Assembly (NCBI GenBank): GCA_008973525.1
Contig: WACJ01000501.1
Coordinates: forward strand, 1,488,001-1,552,000
Origin: Stenopsyche tienmushanensis
Taxonomy: Eukaryota; Arthropoda; Insecta; Trichoptera; Stenopsychidae
Direction of reading: 5' to 3'
Length of the DNA stretch: 64,000 bases
A model generated the notes under the pieces. The model had not been told where the DNA came from, did no database searches, and was given only the letters and a program-made list of their open reading frames with translations. The translations under genes and the position numbers were made by a program. Below, one piece after another: positions 58,501 to 64,000 of the stretch. Within the stretch, counting starts at the first letter, position 1. Every line of letters starts with the position of its first letter.

Positions 58501-59729
58501 ATAAAAATGAATACTAAATCACAATTTAGTATCAACATAATCTTAAATAAGTATAAACTAATTTTAGCAACTAAATTCATAAATCTACAACAAAATGATA
58601 GTTGAACAGTCAAGTCGAGTGATATTGTGTAATTCCGTTGTATGAAAGACAAAAATGTAAATGCGTTTGGTCAAATATTATTAAACAAACGGAGCGTTTT
58701 AAAATGGAGCGAATTCAGATTGTGCGCGACGAATAATTTAATTTAATAATTGAACATTGAAAAAATATGAGTAAATAATACGGAATTGAATGACTCTGTT
58801 AAAATAGTGCGTGGGACGAATATTTTACAGGGGGGGAAATAACAAAGTCCAAGGGTGAATATATAAATGAAAGGATGTATTATCCGGAAACGATTTCAAT
58901 GCATATAAACATATTATGTAACGTTCGACTCGAAGTGACCGAAAGACAGCTAAATTCGAAGATGTATGTACGGCAGCAGTGCTGTGAGATTTTAAGAATT
59001 TATGTGAAGCTTTTTAAACACGGAACTGGCGAAAGGCACCAGCGATGCGCTCGGGAAATACGGAAGCGTGATTATTTACGAACGCGTAATAGAACCAAAC
59101 GTCACATGCTCGATTCAATGGGAGTGTACATTTTGCATCGTAAATAAACGAAGGAGCCATTTCCAATTGTGGTGAAATTTCCCGAAGGGGCAATGTTTTC
59201 ATGAAATGTGTGAATGAATCGCGAGACGAAATGAGGTGACGCGCGTCGAGAGAGGTAGGGGGAAACGTCAACCGTTGCGAGGTTATGTGCTCACCTGCCA
59301 GGGATTGACTTTGGGCAGAGGCGCGTCGACGAAGCGGCGTTGATCGCCGTTCGGACCCGGCGGCGCGGCGGGGGGCGCAGCCGGAGCGTTGGCGTGGGCG
59401 TGCGGGGGATGCGGCGGTGGCGGGGGCACCGGCGGCTGTTGCTGCGGTGGAGCCTCGTGGGCCATCGGATGCGAAGCTGGCGGCGCGTGGGGCTGCGGCG
59501 CGTGAGGTTGGGCAACGAGAGGCACCGGCGCTGGGACGGGCAGAGCGCCCCTCGCCTTGCGCTCCTTGCGGCTGTGGCCGAGCACGGGCACGAAGCCCTC
59601 CGCGAGCTCGTCGCGCGGCTCCCCGGCGCGGTTCTCCTTGTCGCTGTCGGCGGCGCGGAAGTTGAGGACGGCGCCGGCGTACGAGGCCCCGCCGGGGGCC
59701 CGCCCGCCGTCCGAAGTCGCGGCCGCCAT
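37244..59729 (-). CDS. larp1: La-related protein 1 (LARP1), full gene span, 25 coding exons
   Basis: LARP1 binds the 5' cap-TOP end and poly(A)/PABP of mRNAs and represses or stabilises ribosomal-protein mRNAs downstream of mTOR. I joined 25 exons by conserved peptide blocks and GT-AG sites. In order they give: N-terminal KVNPWQ motif; [21 protein letters not shown]-rich segment; La motif ([20 protein letters not shown], about residues 450-525); a PAM2-like [10 protein letters not shown] (about 690); the acidic [11 protein letters not shown] block; and the DM15/cap-binding repeats ([10 protein letters not shown] to FWAFLKYYK, about 1,020-1,180). Predicted length is about 1,376 residues once two single-base excesses (exon 10 near 46213, exon 18 near 43296) are allowed for; all other junctions agree in phase. 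It is head-to-head with RpL4. The span is a spliced gene, not one open frame. Confidence 0.9.
37880..38025 (+). mobile_element. RTE/BovB-like reverse transcriptase fragment in LARP1 intron 24
   Basis: The plus strand encodes [14 protein letters not shown] at about 37898-37940, RT motif A (usual form HxLFIDFKxAYDS), and [12 protein letters not shown] near 37975-38015, like the helix after it in RTE-type RTs. The piece between is deleted. Adjacent sequence 38086-38150 resembles 9484-9545 in the R1 3' UTR region, so two element types may abut. Confidence 0.6.
38506..38645 (-). CDS. larp1: LARP1 coding exon 24
   Basis: Encodes [19 protein letters not shown] and [15 protein letters not shown]. 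Basic, disordered C-terminal region; phases fit both neighbours. Confidence 0.82.
38646..39550 (-). other. LARP1 intron 23
   Basis: 905-bp AT-rich intron. I see nothing recognisable in it. Confidence 0.7.
39551..39690 (-). CDS. larp1: LARP1 coding exon 23
   Basis: Encodes [18 protein letters not shown] and a Ser/Pro/Arg-rich tail segment (RSVSESDQT). Phase 0 in, 2 out. Confidence 0.83.
39790..39923 (-). CDS. larp1: LARP1 coding exon 22 (end of DM15)
   Basis: Encodes [18 protein letters not shown] and [19 protein letters not shown], the last DM15 repeat. Confidence 0.93.
39924..42432 (-). other. LARP1 intron 21
   Basis: 2.5-kb intron, carrying the TTAA-bounded element at 40288-40942. The rest is AT-rich with short meaningless ORFs. 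Confidence 0.7.
40288..40942. mobile_element. TTAA-bounded 0.65-kb non-autonomous DNA element (MITE)
   Basis: Left end TTAACACTTTGAGA-CC and, inverted, right end TTAACACTTTGAGAACC; similarity continues inward for about 40 bp. The left end has two hairpin units, cgctgacgcc-ttt-ggcgtaaaa, at 40304 and 40347. TTAA at both edges fits a piggyBac-type target duplication. An internal gagaaccactg / cagtggcgg pair (40611-40742) may be a second nested element. No transposase remains. Confidence 0.68.
42433..42578 (-). CDS. larp1: LARP1 coding exon 21 (DM15)
   Basis: Encodes [19 protein letters not shown] and [18 protein letters not shown]15 repeats with the cap-contact GYRYGLE stretch. Confidence 0.93.
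42633..42711. mobile_element. 79-bp palindromic element in LARP1 intron 20
   Basis: Perfect 19-bp arms (ttaaccttttaactgccaa and its complement) flank a 41-bp centre that itself holds a cgacgc/gcgtcg stem. Ends are TTAA-CC, as in piggyBac-type MITEs. It fills half of a 157-bp intron and ends 24 bp from the edge of exon 20. Confidence 0.82.
42736..42844 (-). CDS. larp1: LARP1 coding exon 20 (DM15)
   Basis: Encodes [18 protein letters not shown] and [11 protein letters not shown], second part of DM15. Confidence 0.92.
42945..43105 (-). CDS. larp1: LARP1 coding exon 19 (start of DM15 region)
   Basis: Encodes [19 protein letters not shown] and HKYHSRCLK, the first DM15 repeat that recognises the capped TOP 5' end. 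Confidence 0.92.
43288..43396 (-). CDS. larp1: LARP1 coding exon 18, with a single-base frame disruption
   Basis: Encodes [19 protein letters not shown] and [10 protein letters not shown], strongly conserved. As written, the frame meets TAG at 43294-43296 just before the donor (gtatga), and the exit phase is one base off for exon 19. Removing one base near 43295-43297 would fix both. Confidence 0.82.
43472..43578 (-). CDS. larp1: LARP1 coding exon 17
   Basis: Encodes [16 protein letters not shown], matching the SRFYPVVKE block before DM15. Ends with a split Arg codon. Confidence 0.83.
43678..43785 (-). CDS. larp1: LARP1 coding exon 16
   Basis: 36 codons in phase 0: [12 protein letters not shown], then [13 protein letters not shown], a polyproline run. 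Confidence 0.8.
43872..44094 (-). CDS. larp1: LARP1 coding exon 15
   Basis: Encodes [18 protein letters not shown] and [11 protein letters not shown], both conserved in LARP1. Confidence 0.88.
44223..44401 (-). CDS. larp1: LARP1 coding exon 14
   Basis: Ends with [14 protein letters not shown] and RQNTFTDW, matching vertebrate LARP1 (EELDFLFDEEMEQ, NTFTAW). Confidence 0.88.
44523..44662 (-). CDS. larp1: LARP1 coding exon 13
   Basis: Encodes [16 protein letters not shown], a lysine/asparagine-rich linker and PLTTDMWTE. Acceptor tattag, donor gtaatt. Confidence 0.8.
44885..44985 (-). CDS. larp1: LARP1 coding exon 12 (PAM2-like motif)
   Basis: Encodes [27 protein letters not shown] fits the PAM2 consensus that binds the MLLE domain of poly(A)-binding protein; vertebrate LARP1 has a related CPEFVP sequence here. 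Confidence 0.85.
45094..45327 (-). CDS. larp1: LARP1 coding exon 11
   Basis: Encodes [17 protein letters not shown] and a Pro/Gly/Ala-rich segment; no known domain. Its acceptor lies 54 bp from a mariner end. Splice phases fit. Confidence 0.82.
45383..46059 (+). mobile_element. Internally deleted mariner element in LARP1 intron 10
   Basis: Flanked by TA (45381-45382 and 46060-46061), with inverted ends ttgggtgtgtgaacatgttc and, on the other strand, ttgagtgtgtgaaaatgttc. N-terminal debris ([19 protein letters not shown], 45560-45640) is fused to a C-terminal block with [32 protein letters not shown] and [15 protein letters not shown]. At 677 bp it is about half a full mariner (about 1.3 kb), so it is non-autonomous. 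Confidence 0.9.
46101..46316 (-). CDS. larp1: LARP1 coding exon 10, with a single-base frame disruption
   Basis: Starts [14 protein letters not shown] (conserved EPEKWP block) in the frame set by exon 9, which hits TGA at 46170-46172. The second half ([18 protein letters not shown]) is open only in the next frame, the one exon 11 needs. One extra base lies between about 46180 and 46275; runs of five G at 46213 and of four G or C near 46241-46259 are candidates. Confidence 0.8.
46393..46582 (-). CDS. larp1: LARP1 coding exon 9 (La motif core)
   Basis: Encodes [19 protein letters not shown] and [18 protein letters not shown], the diagnostic La-motif residues that bind RNA 3' ends. Ends NGFM in phase 0. 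Confidence 0.93.
46665..46903 (-). CDS. larp1: LARP1 coding exon 8 (start of La motif)
   Basis: Proline-rich lead ([12 protein letters not shown]), poly-Ala, [15 protein letters not shown], then LKDYIKKQ, the first helix of the La motif. Confidence 0.85.
46904..48478 (-). other. LARP1 intron 7
   Basis: 1.6-kb AT-rich intron, no recognisable feature. Confidence 0.65.
48479..48591 (-). CDS. larp1: LARP1 coding exon 7
   Basis: Continues the RG-rich part ([11 protein letters not shown]), then [20 protein letters not shown] placed the donor at gtttgt because it keeps phase 0; it is a weak site, so the exact 3' edge is less certain. Confidence 0.7.
48703..48777 (-). CDS. larp1: LARP1 coding exon 6
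   Basis: Small exon, [17 protein letters not shown]; start of the RG-rich RNA-binding segment. Donor gtaagt. Confidence 0.8.
48900..49110 (-). CDS. larp1: LARP1 coding exon 5
   Basis: Encodes a charged, Asn-rich stretch then [20 protein letters not shown], the conserved HKWVPL block. Phase 0 in, 1 out. Confidence 0.87.
49281..49412 (-). CDS. larp1: LARP1 coding exon 4
   Basis: 44 codons starting [15 protein letters not shown], the conserved D-x-G/I-D/N-WPT block. Phase 0 at both ends. Confidence 0.87.
49413..52766 (-). other. LARP1 intron 3
   Basis: 3.35 kb, holding a pogo-type remnant (50447-51240) and a GC- and CpG-richer block (about 51290-51980). Short ORFs there match no family I know. 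The block might be an alternative promoter or an unidentified element. Confidence 0.55.
50447..51240 (+). mobile_element. Gutted pogo/Tigger (jerky-type) transposon
   Basis: Inverted ends ccctttgtaggcc and, on the other strand, ccctttgcagtcc. Inside, 50684-50884 encodes [20 protein letters not shown] and [11 protein letters not shown], the second CENP-B-type HTH of pogo/jerky transposases; 50935-51100 encodes [19 protein letters not shown] and [10 protein letters not shown], the acidic C-terminal tail, broken by one stop. The DDE domain is missing. The left flank reads TTAA, the right TTGA. Confidence 0.72.
52767..52858 (-). CDS. larp1: LARP1 coding exon 3
   Basis: Encodes [18 protein letters not shown], matching the VVRAAVPKQRK block of vertebrate LARP1. 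Its acceptor lies 44 bp from a mariner end. Confidence 0.82.
52859..54119 (-). other. LARP1 intron 2
   Basis: 1.26-kb intron, more than two thirds of it a mariner copy (52903-53770). Confidence 0.75.
52903..53770 (+). mobile_element. Second decayed mariner copy in LARP1 intron 2
   Basis: Starts after TA (52901-52902) with ttggatgtgtgaataagttc, the same terminal sequence as the 45383 copy. It contains the same N-terminal segment (aagaaatctgc-gctgaagcaca) and the C-terminal SDYH and [14 protein letters not shown] blocks with many stops and indels. It retains more of the middle than the other copy but has lost the 3' inverted repeat. Confidence 0.85.
54120..54201 (-). CDS. larp1: LARP1 coding exon 2
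   Basis: Encodes [17 protein letters not shown] and a short Q-rich run. Acceptor attttag, donor gtgaga. Phase 0 in, 1 out, matching both neighbours. Confidence 0.8.
54202..59294 (-). other. LARP1 intron 1
   Basis: 5.1-kb first intron. A CpG-rich block at about 54580-55150 stands out from the AT-rich remainder and may be an alternative promoter. A 12-bp inverted pair ttgtggtcagtt (about 56179 and 56303) may bound a small MITE. The rest shows nothing I recognise. Confidence 0.55.
59295..59729 (-). CDS. larp1: LARP1 coding exon 1
   Basis: ATG at 59729 (MAAATSDGG) in GC-rich DNA; 145 codons, proline/alanine/histidine-rich, ending [13 protein letters not shown] before donor gtgagc. KVNPW is a LARP1 signature. 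Phase 0 exit. Confidence 0.88.
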
Positions 59730-61253
59730 GCTAGCGGCTCATCTTTCGCGGGCCGACTCCCCGGCCCCGAGCGGCTCCGCACGTGGTCGCACCGAACGAG
59801 ACGATCTCCCGGAGCGCCGGGGTTGCCACACCATCTAACTTTATGTAATTCGACCGGAACGGCCGTCTATCATCACCCGAATTTAATAATCACACGCTTC
59901 TTTTAATCTTAACGTTTTACTATCATAACGGATGCTAAAAAATTAAAACTCAAAATTATGCCATTTAAAACAATCCAGATCCGCATTATAATGTCAAATA
60001 ATTTGACCTCCAACTAAACCACAGCATTTAAACAAGCAAAAAATCCAATGCATCATAACCATATTTAAATAGCGGAAAATATCCATATAAATATCTTACA
60101 CATATTTATCAATATAAATAATTTATTACCGCCTATCGCTAAATAAAGAGAAAAAATATGCCAACCAATAATTCATAAACAAGAAATTATGTTACAGTTT
60201 TAAATAACATGATAAAAATTGTTTTTTTTTTAATTAAAAATACAATTTGGAGCTATTTTTTAATTTAGTTTCATGTTGCAACAATTTTAGAGAAAGATAT
60301 AAATTTTAATTCGACTCGTCATTTAATCAATCGTGAATTTAAAATATTCACTAACAGCAGAATATTTGTTCATAATCTATATATTATACTAGAATACGTA
60401 CGCAATTTAATTGCTTTTTTTTTCTTTGTCAACATAAAAATAACACGTATAAGTTGTGGAAAATAGTTTTCAAATTTATGTTTAAAATTACATTTGCTGA
60501 AATGTTAAATCGCATTTATGCTGTTCCATAAGATTTATTTTAAAAGGATTTTTAAAAAAATCCATACTAAAAATATATATATTTCATATGCAACACTTTC
60601 GAAATCTTTTTGCGAATAAAAGTTCGCATATAAGTTTAATATTTAGATTTAAGTGAAAATTTATTGTTTTCATTACGAATACAATTTTATTTCATTTTTG
60701 TTAAATCTGTTTTAAGCATTATAACTTTATAAACGATGCAATCGAATCTGGATTACCTGGTTTTTTTTTATTAAATAGAAAAGTTTGCTTAACCTCTCCC
60801 TTACGATGCTATGTATTTAGTATGCCACATGACATTCTAAAACCCTGTATTTATTATATTTCATATCGAAATTCGATAATATATATATATATAGTAAAAA
60901 AATCGACATTATAGATATAAAATTCCCATTTTTACATCTTTACTACAACAAAATTTAGAAAATACACCATAATAAAGAAAAGATTAAAAAGGATTACATT
61001 ATTTAAAAAATGCGATTTTCGATTTAAGAAAAATATGTTTATTTCAGGATTTTTCGCTGTTGTGATTTTTTTAAAATTATTCTTTAATCAAGGATATGTT
61101 TTCAATGTTACGTATTTAAAAAAAATTGATAATAATATAATTGAAATAAATGCGTCGAATATCCACGACGACAGAATATCATAAACAAAAATGCTTCGTT
61201 GGCATAGACAGCGAAGCGTAGTTGGCGGCCCTGCGTTCGATATCCGTTTCCAT
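59730..61253. promoter_or_regulatory. Divergent LARP1 / RpL4 intergenic region
   Basis: About 1.5 kb separate the LARP1 start codon (59729, minus) from the predicted RpL4 start site (about 61254, plus). The first 150 bp are GC-rich and probably hold the LARP1 promoter and 5' UTR; the rest is very AT-rich until the GC-rich RpL4 promoter near 61200. Confidence 0.6.
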
Positions 61254-61262
61254 CCTTTCCTT
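61254..61262 (+). promoter_or_regulatory. Candidate TOP / TCT initiator of RpL4
   Basis: CCTTTCCTT, a pyrimidine tract 50 nt before the ATG and without a TATA box, fits the TCT initiator of ribosomal protein genes and would give a 5' TOP mRNA, the class bound by LARP1. The start base is inferred. Confidence 0.55.
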
Positions 61263-61311
61263 ACGGAACGGGGCTGGCGGCGCGCGTTTGCTCCGGCCTC
61301 GAGCCCCCATC

Positions 61312-61314
61312 ATG
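61312..61314 (+). CDS. RpL4: RpL4 coding exon 1 (start codon only)
   Basis: ATG immediately followed by gtaagt. It is joined in phase 0 to exon 2 (AGT CTC TCC), reproducing the MSL start of insect RpL4. Confidence 0.78.
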
Positions 61315-62394
61315 GTAAGTCGTTCGTCTTTACCTCAGATAGTGTCTTCTCCGGGTGCATCCGTCAATCTATTCACCCTCTCAAATGAAGAGAGCGCTGT
61401 TTCCGATCGGCATGACGCTCCCATGCGAAGCTGTCACACGTGGTAAATTTGTCGCGGTTATGTCTTCCGAAACCGGCATAGATACCTTTCTCGATTCGTC
61501 GATGTAACTTTATACAGCGCTATAGCGTGCAATGGCTCGATTCATAGAATATTGATTGCTTTCGATATCGACATGCCGTTCGGTGTAACACGTTTATTTA
61601 CCTCATGCGATATGCAGATTTGGGGTTATTTGGACGATTGAAGATTATTGTAAATATGTATGCTAAATATCGAATTTAAATCATTTTAATCTAATCAAAA
61701 ACGTAGTTTAATCGCCACTGCACAAATATGAAATTACACGTGATGTCGTAAATATTGTTACTTTTCGATCACGTCGCATGCACGTCGATTATATTCAGAC
61801 AGTCTTGATATATTATTCGTTTTAGTGTTTATCGTGTACAAATTATAATAATTGTTTTCAGAGTCTCTCCGTGGCCCGACCGCTCGTGTCGGTCTATAGC
61901 GAAAGAAGTGAAACGTCCGGGAATGGAATTGTCTTGCCTCATGTATTTAAGGCTCCCATTCGCCCTGATGTCGTGAACGAGGTTCACATATCTATGAGCA
62001 AAAATAGGCGTCATCCATACAGCGTCAGCAAGGAAGCCGGTATGTGATATTCCGTAGCGTTCAATTTTGAATTTACAATAGAAAAGATTTACACTGCTTT
62101 CATGCACTTGATGTCCACATGAATGCATTTTATTGGCATATCGTGTTACTGTATTGACAAGTGCTATATTGTCCAACGGTAGGACTAGGCGTTCCCTTCT
62201 TGATCGCACAATGATTGGCATGGGGCAGTGCTACCGTACAAAATTAATCAAATACATAATTAGAAAATCTAGTCATAAGCTTATCTAATTATATCTATTT
62301 TCATGTAATTAGGTCATCAAACCAGCGCTGAATCATGGGGAACTGGAAGAGCTGTAGCTCGTATCCCTCGTGTACGTGGAGGCGGTACCCATAG
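61312..62394 (+). CDS. RpL4: 60S ribosomal protein L4 (eL4/uL4), 5' part; gene runs past the window
   Basis: Three exons, 61312-61314, 61862-62039 and 62313-62394, join in phase to [49 protein letters not shown] and RVRGGGTHR, the highly conserved N-terminus of uL4 (about 87 residues of the usual 400 or so). uL4 is a large-subunit protein whose extended loop lines the exit tunnel. The next expected block (GQGAFGNMCRGGRMF) does not appear before 64000, so the third intron exceeds 1.6 kb or the gene is broken. The match and conserved splice sites favour a working gene. Confidence 0.85.
61315..61861 (+). other. RpL4: RpL4 intron 1
   Basis: 547 bp, GT-AG (gtaagt ... ttttcag). No other feature seen. 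Long first introns of ribosomal protein genes can host snoRNAs, but I see no clear C/D or H/ACA signature. Confidence 0.75.
61862..62039 (+). CDS. RpL4: RpL4 coding exon 2
   Basis: 178 bp: [20 protein letters not shown] to [16 protein letters not shown], donor gtatgt; ends one base into a Gly codon. Confidence 0.9.
62313..62394 (+). CDS. RpL4: RpL4 coding exon 3
   Basis: 82 bp: [19 protein letters not shown] and RVRGGGTHR, donor gtgagg; ends two bases into a codon. Nearly invariant across animals. Confidence 0.92.
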
Positions 62395-64000
62395 GTGAGG
62401 TTTCATTCATAAATTATTTTGATAATATTAGGTGTAGTCTAACTTAATACAGGGTCTTTAAATAGGGACGCTCGATTTATTTATTTGAAAGAATATTTTA
62501 TGGCATTAAGTTTGGAATATAACGTCGTTTAAATGTCTTAGTCGTGGCACGCATTCAGGAGGATTCACGGATCCATATCGTCAGACCGATGATTTCGCCA
62601 CCCCAAAATCCGTACCAAAAAATGACTATCTTGAATGCGTTTGGTGCTGTTGTATCTTTTGTGGATCGGTATCATCTCAAATCCGACAATTTTGATCGTT
62701 CACACACCCATTTATCAAAAAATGTCAACTTCAGCTGCTCCGAAGCTTTGTGAACGGGCTTATCTTAAGTTCCTAGCGCATAGATTTTATACGGGTGGAG
62801 TTTTCCCATGCACATTCCCTTTACCGTCTTATGGTGCCCTGCAATCCTCGTCAGTCCCAGGGCTGGCAGCCATGTCTCTCATAACAAATTTCGCTCACAA
62901 AAAATATTTTTACTATGCCTATGTTATTCCCGCAAGTGTAAACAGTAAATTGACAGAGTTTTATCGTAAACGGATGAACGGCATGGAAGCGCATTAAATA
63001 CGAACAAACAAACATTGATTTTTACATATTAAAAGACTATGCCTCTATTACTCGCGCAATCCTTAGCAATACGTGGACGAAGTTTTATTGCAATCAGATG
63101 AACTGTATGGCAGTGTATTACATACGAACAAACAGATTCATTTTCATATATAAGAAGATGACCACTGCTCCTAAACTTAGTAGTTCACAAACCCCATTTC
63201 AACCCATGTGACTTAATTTTTCAAACGATCAAACATTTCTTGGTCATAATAGATCTTATGTTTTCTGTAAATAATTCCACGAAAATATCTTGTTCAAGGT
63301 TAGACTTTTTTTTTAATATCTTCGCGGACCCCTGTTTTAAGAACCGCTATACTATGATGATACGGTGATGTGATGATCACAAGGCATAGGTTTCCAGATT
63401 CGGTTAAAAATTAAACCATGATGGTAGCAAATGAAGTTTGTACACCAACAATCAAACAAGACTAGTTTGTTGCAAGGCTCCCCAGAGAATAGCAAGTATG
63501 TTCATTCTGCAACTCTCAGGATTTACCCCCACTGCTTGCGGGCAACATTTGACGGCTACAAAACCTGAACAGCATTAAAAACGGCTCGCTTTCACAATAA
63601 AAATAAAATTATTATTGCAAAATTAAATGTGCGCTACTATGATATGTATTTAGTACACCATATGAAATTCTGAACCCCATATCTATTATATTTCATATCG
63701 ATATTCCCTTTAAAGTCGAGTCTCATCAATCTGGGTCCTTCATGATAATCTTACACTCGTGATATTGCCCAGTTAGCTTTGCGAACCAAGATAATTAAGA
63801 CGTGAGACTCACTGAGGAGTTTTGTCGCTTTAATCTTGATCGGTATTTATATAACACCTTGTATTGTTCAGGAGTGGTGTCATTATCGGAGTATCACCAC
63901 ACTTTTTTAAGAATTGTGTTCGTTTAGTTGGCTGGGTTGCAAAAATATCCGTTATATGCTTTAAAAACATGCCCGCAATGGCATAATAAATTTCGAGCGT
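62395..64000 (+). other. RpL4: RpL4 intron 3 (5' part), repeat-derived
   Basis: No RpL4 coding block follows. The 120-codon frame 62635-62997 is unrecognised. Its end belongs to a 124-bp tandem duplication (62914-63163), and a stretch near 63635-63706 is also found near 60806-60874. The intron looks filled with mobile-element debris. Confidence 0.5.
62914..63163. repeat. 124-bp imperfect tandem duplication
   Basis: tatgcct at 62914 and 63038 start two copies that share agttttat-g, gatgaac-g-atgg, a-tacgaacaaaca and att-ttacatat-a blocks. Identity is roughly 70 percent by eye. The acgaacaaacaaacatt end resembles tails of insect RTE-type elements; this is only a resemblance. Confidence 0.68.

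Noticed and set aside
59291..59782. 163-codon minus-strand Arg/Pro-rich frame over the same exon
   Set aside because: An alternative frame of LARP1 exon 1; the frame ending KVNPWQ joins exon 2 in phase and is the conserved one.
59340..59906. 188-codon plus-strand frame (Arg/Gly-rich) at the LARP1 first exon
   Set aside because: Antisense to GC-rich LARP1 exon 1, which has the KVNPW motif and a proper splice donor.
61829..62221. 130-codon minus-strand frame over RpL4 exon 2
   Set aside because: Shadow of a strongly conserved plus-strand exon; no family resemblance of its own.
62542..62760. RpL4 exon 4 beginning SRGTHSGGFTDPYR
   Set aside because: An AG precedes it and the frame fits, but the residues do not match the nearly invariant GQGAFGNMCRGG block of uL4, so it is intronic.

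Overview
This is a stretch of insect nuclear genome, most likely from a moth or a caddisfly (Amphiesmenoptera). Evidence: spliced genes with GT-AG introns; an insect-type LARP1; a ribosomal protein L4 whose N-terminus reads like the lepidopteran protein; AT-rich intergenic DNA; remnants of mariner, Tc1, pogo, R1-clade and RTE-like elements; and two very long, repetitive, secreted Ser/His/Gly proteins that look like silk or secreted adhesive proteins. The species cannot be fixed from the sequence.

Left half (1-31 kb): two tandem paralogues on the + strand. Gene 1 enters from the left edge (2-4816; the 5' part is missing) and carries seven 498-bp repeats. Gene 2 (11431-30784) is complete: a 13-codon signal-peptide exon, one intron, then a single 18.9-kb exon, giving a precursor of about 6,316 residues. 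Both proteins are built from (SX)n runs that almost always end in S-x-E, aromatic/glycine linkers, collagen-like (GHPGFP)n tracts, histidine-rich stretches and, in gene 2, a basic RRKFPRRRNW cassette. They share a cysteine-rich C-terminal tail. The SX-E design resembles the phosphoserine motifs of caddisfly H-fibroin and the Golgi Fam20C kinase consensus. I infer a phosphorylated, metal-cross-linked silk or glue, with the cluster probably continuing to the left.

Middle (31-37 kb): non-coding DNA with a decayed Tc1 transposase, a perfect 20-bp-arm palindrome, a tRNA-Thr-derived fragment and the 3' flank of LARP1.

Right half (37-60 kb): LARP1 on the - strand. I reconstructed 25 coding exons (59729 down to 37244), about 1,376 codons, with RG-rich segment, La motif, a PAM2-like motif and the DM15 region. 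Splice phases agree throughout except for two places where one extra base breaks the frame (exon 10 and exon 18). The introns hold two mariner copies, a 79-bp palindrome, a 0.65-kb TTAA-bounded element, a gutted pogo/jerky-type transposon and an RTE-like fragment.

Right edge (61-64 kb): the first three coding exons of RpL4 on the + strand, head-to-head with LARP1 across about 1.6 kb. LARP1 controls translation of TOP mRNAs, and RpL4 is such an mRNA and has a pyrimidine-rich start region here. RpL4 runs out of the window inside its third intron.
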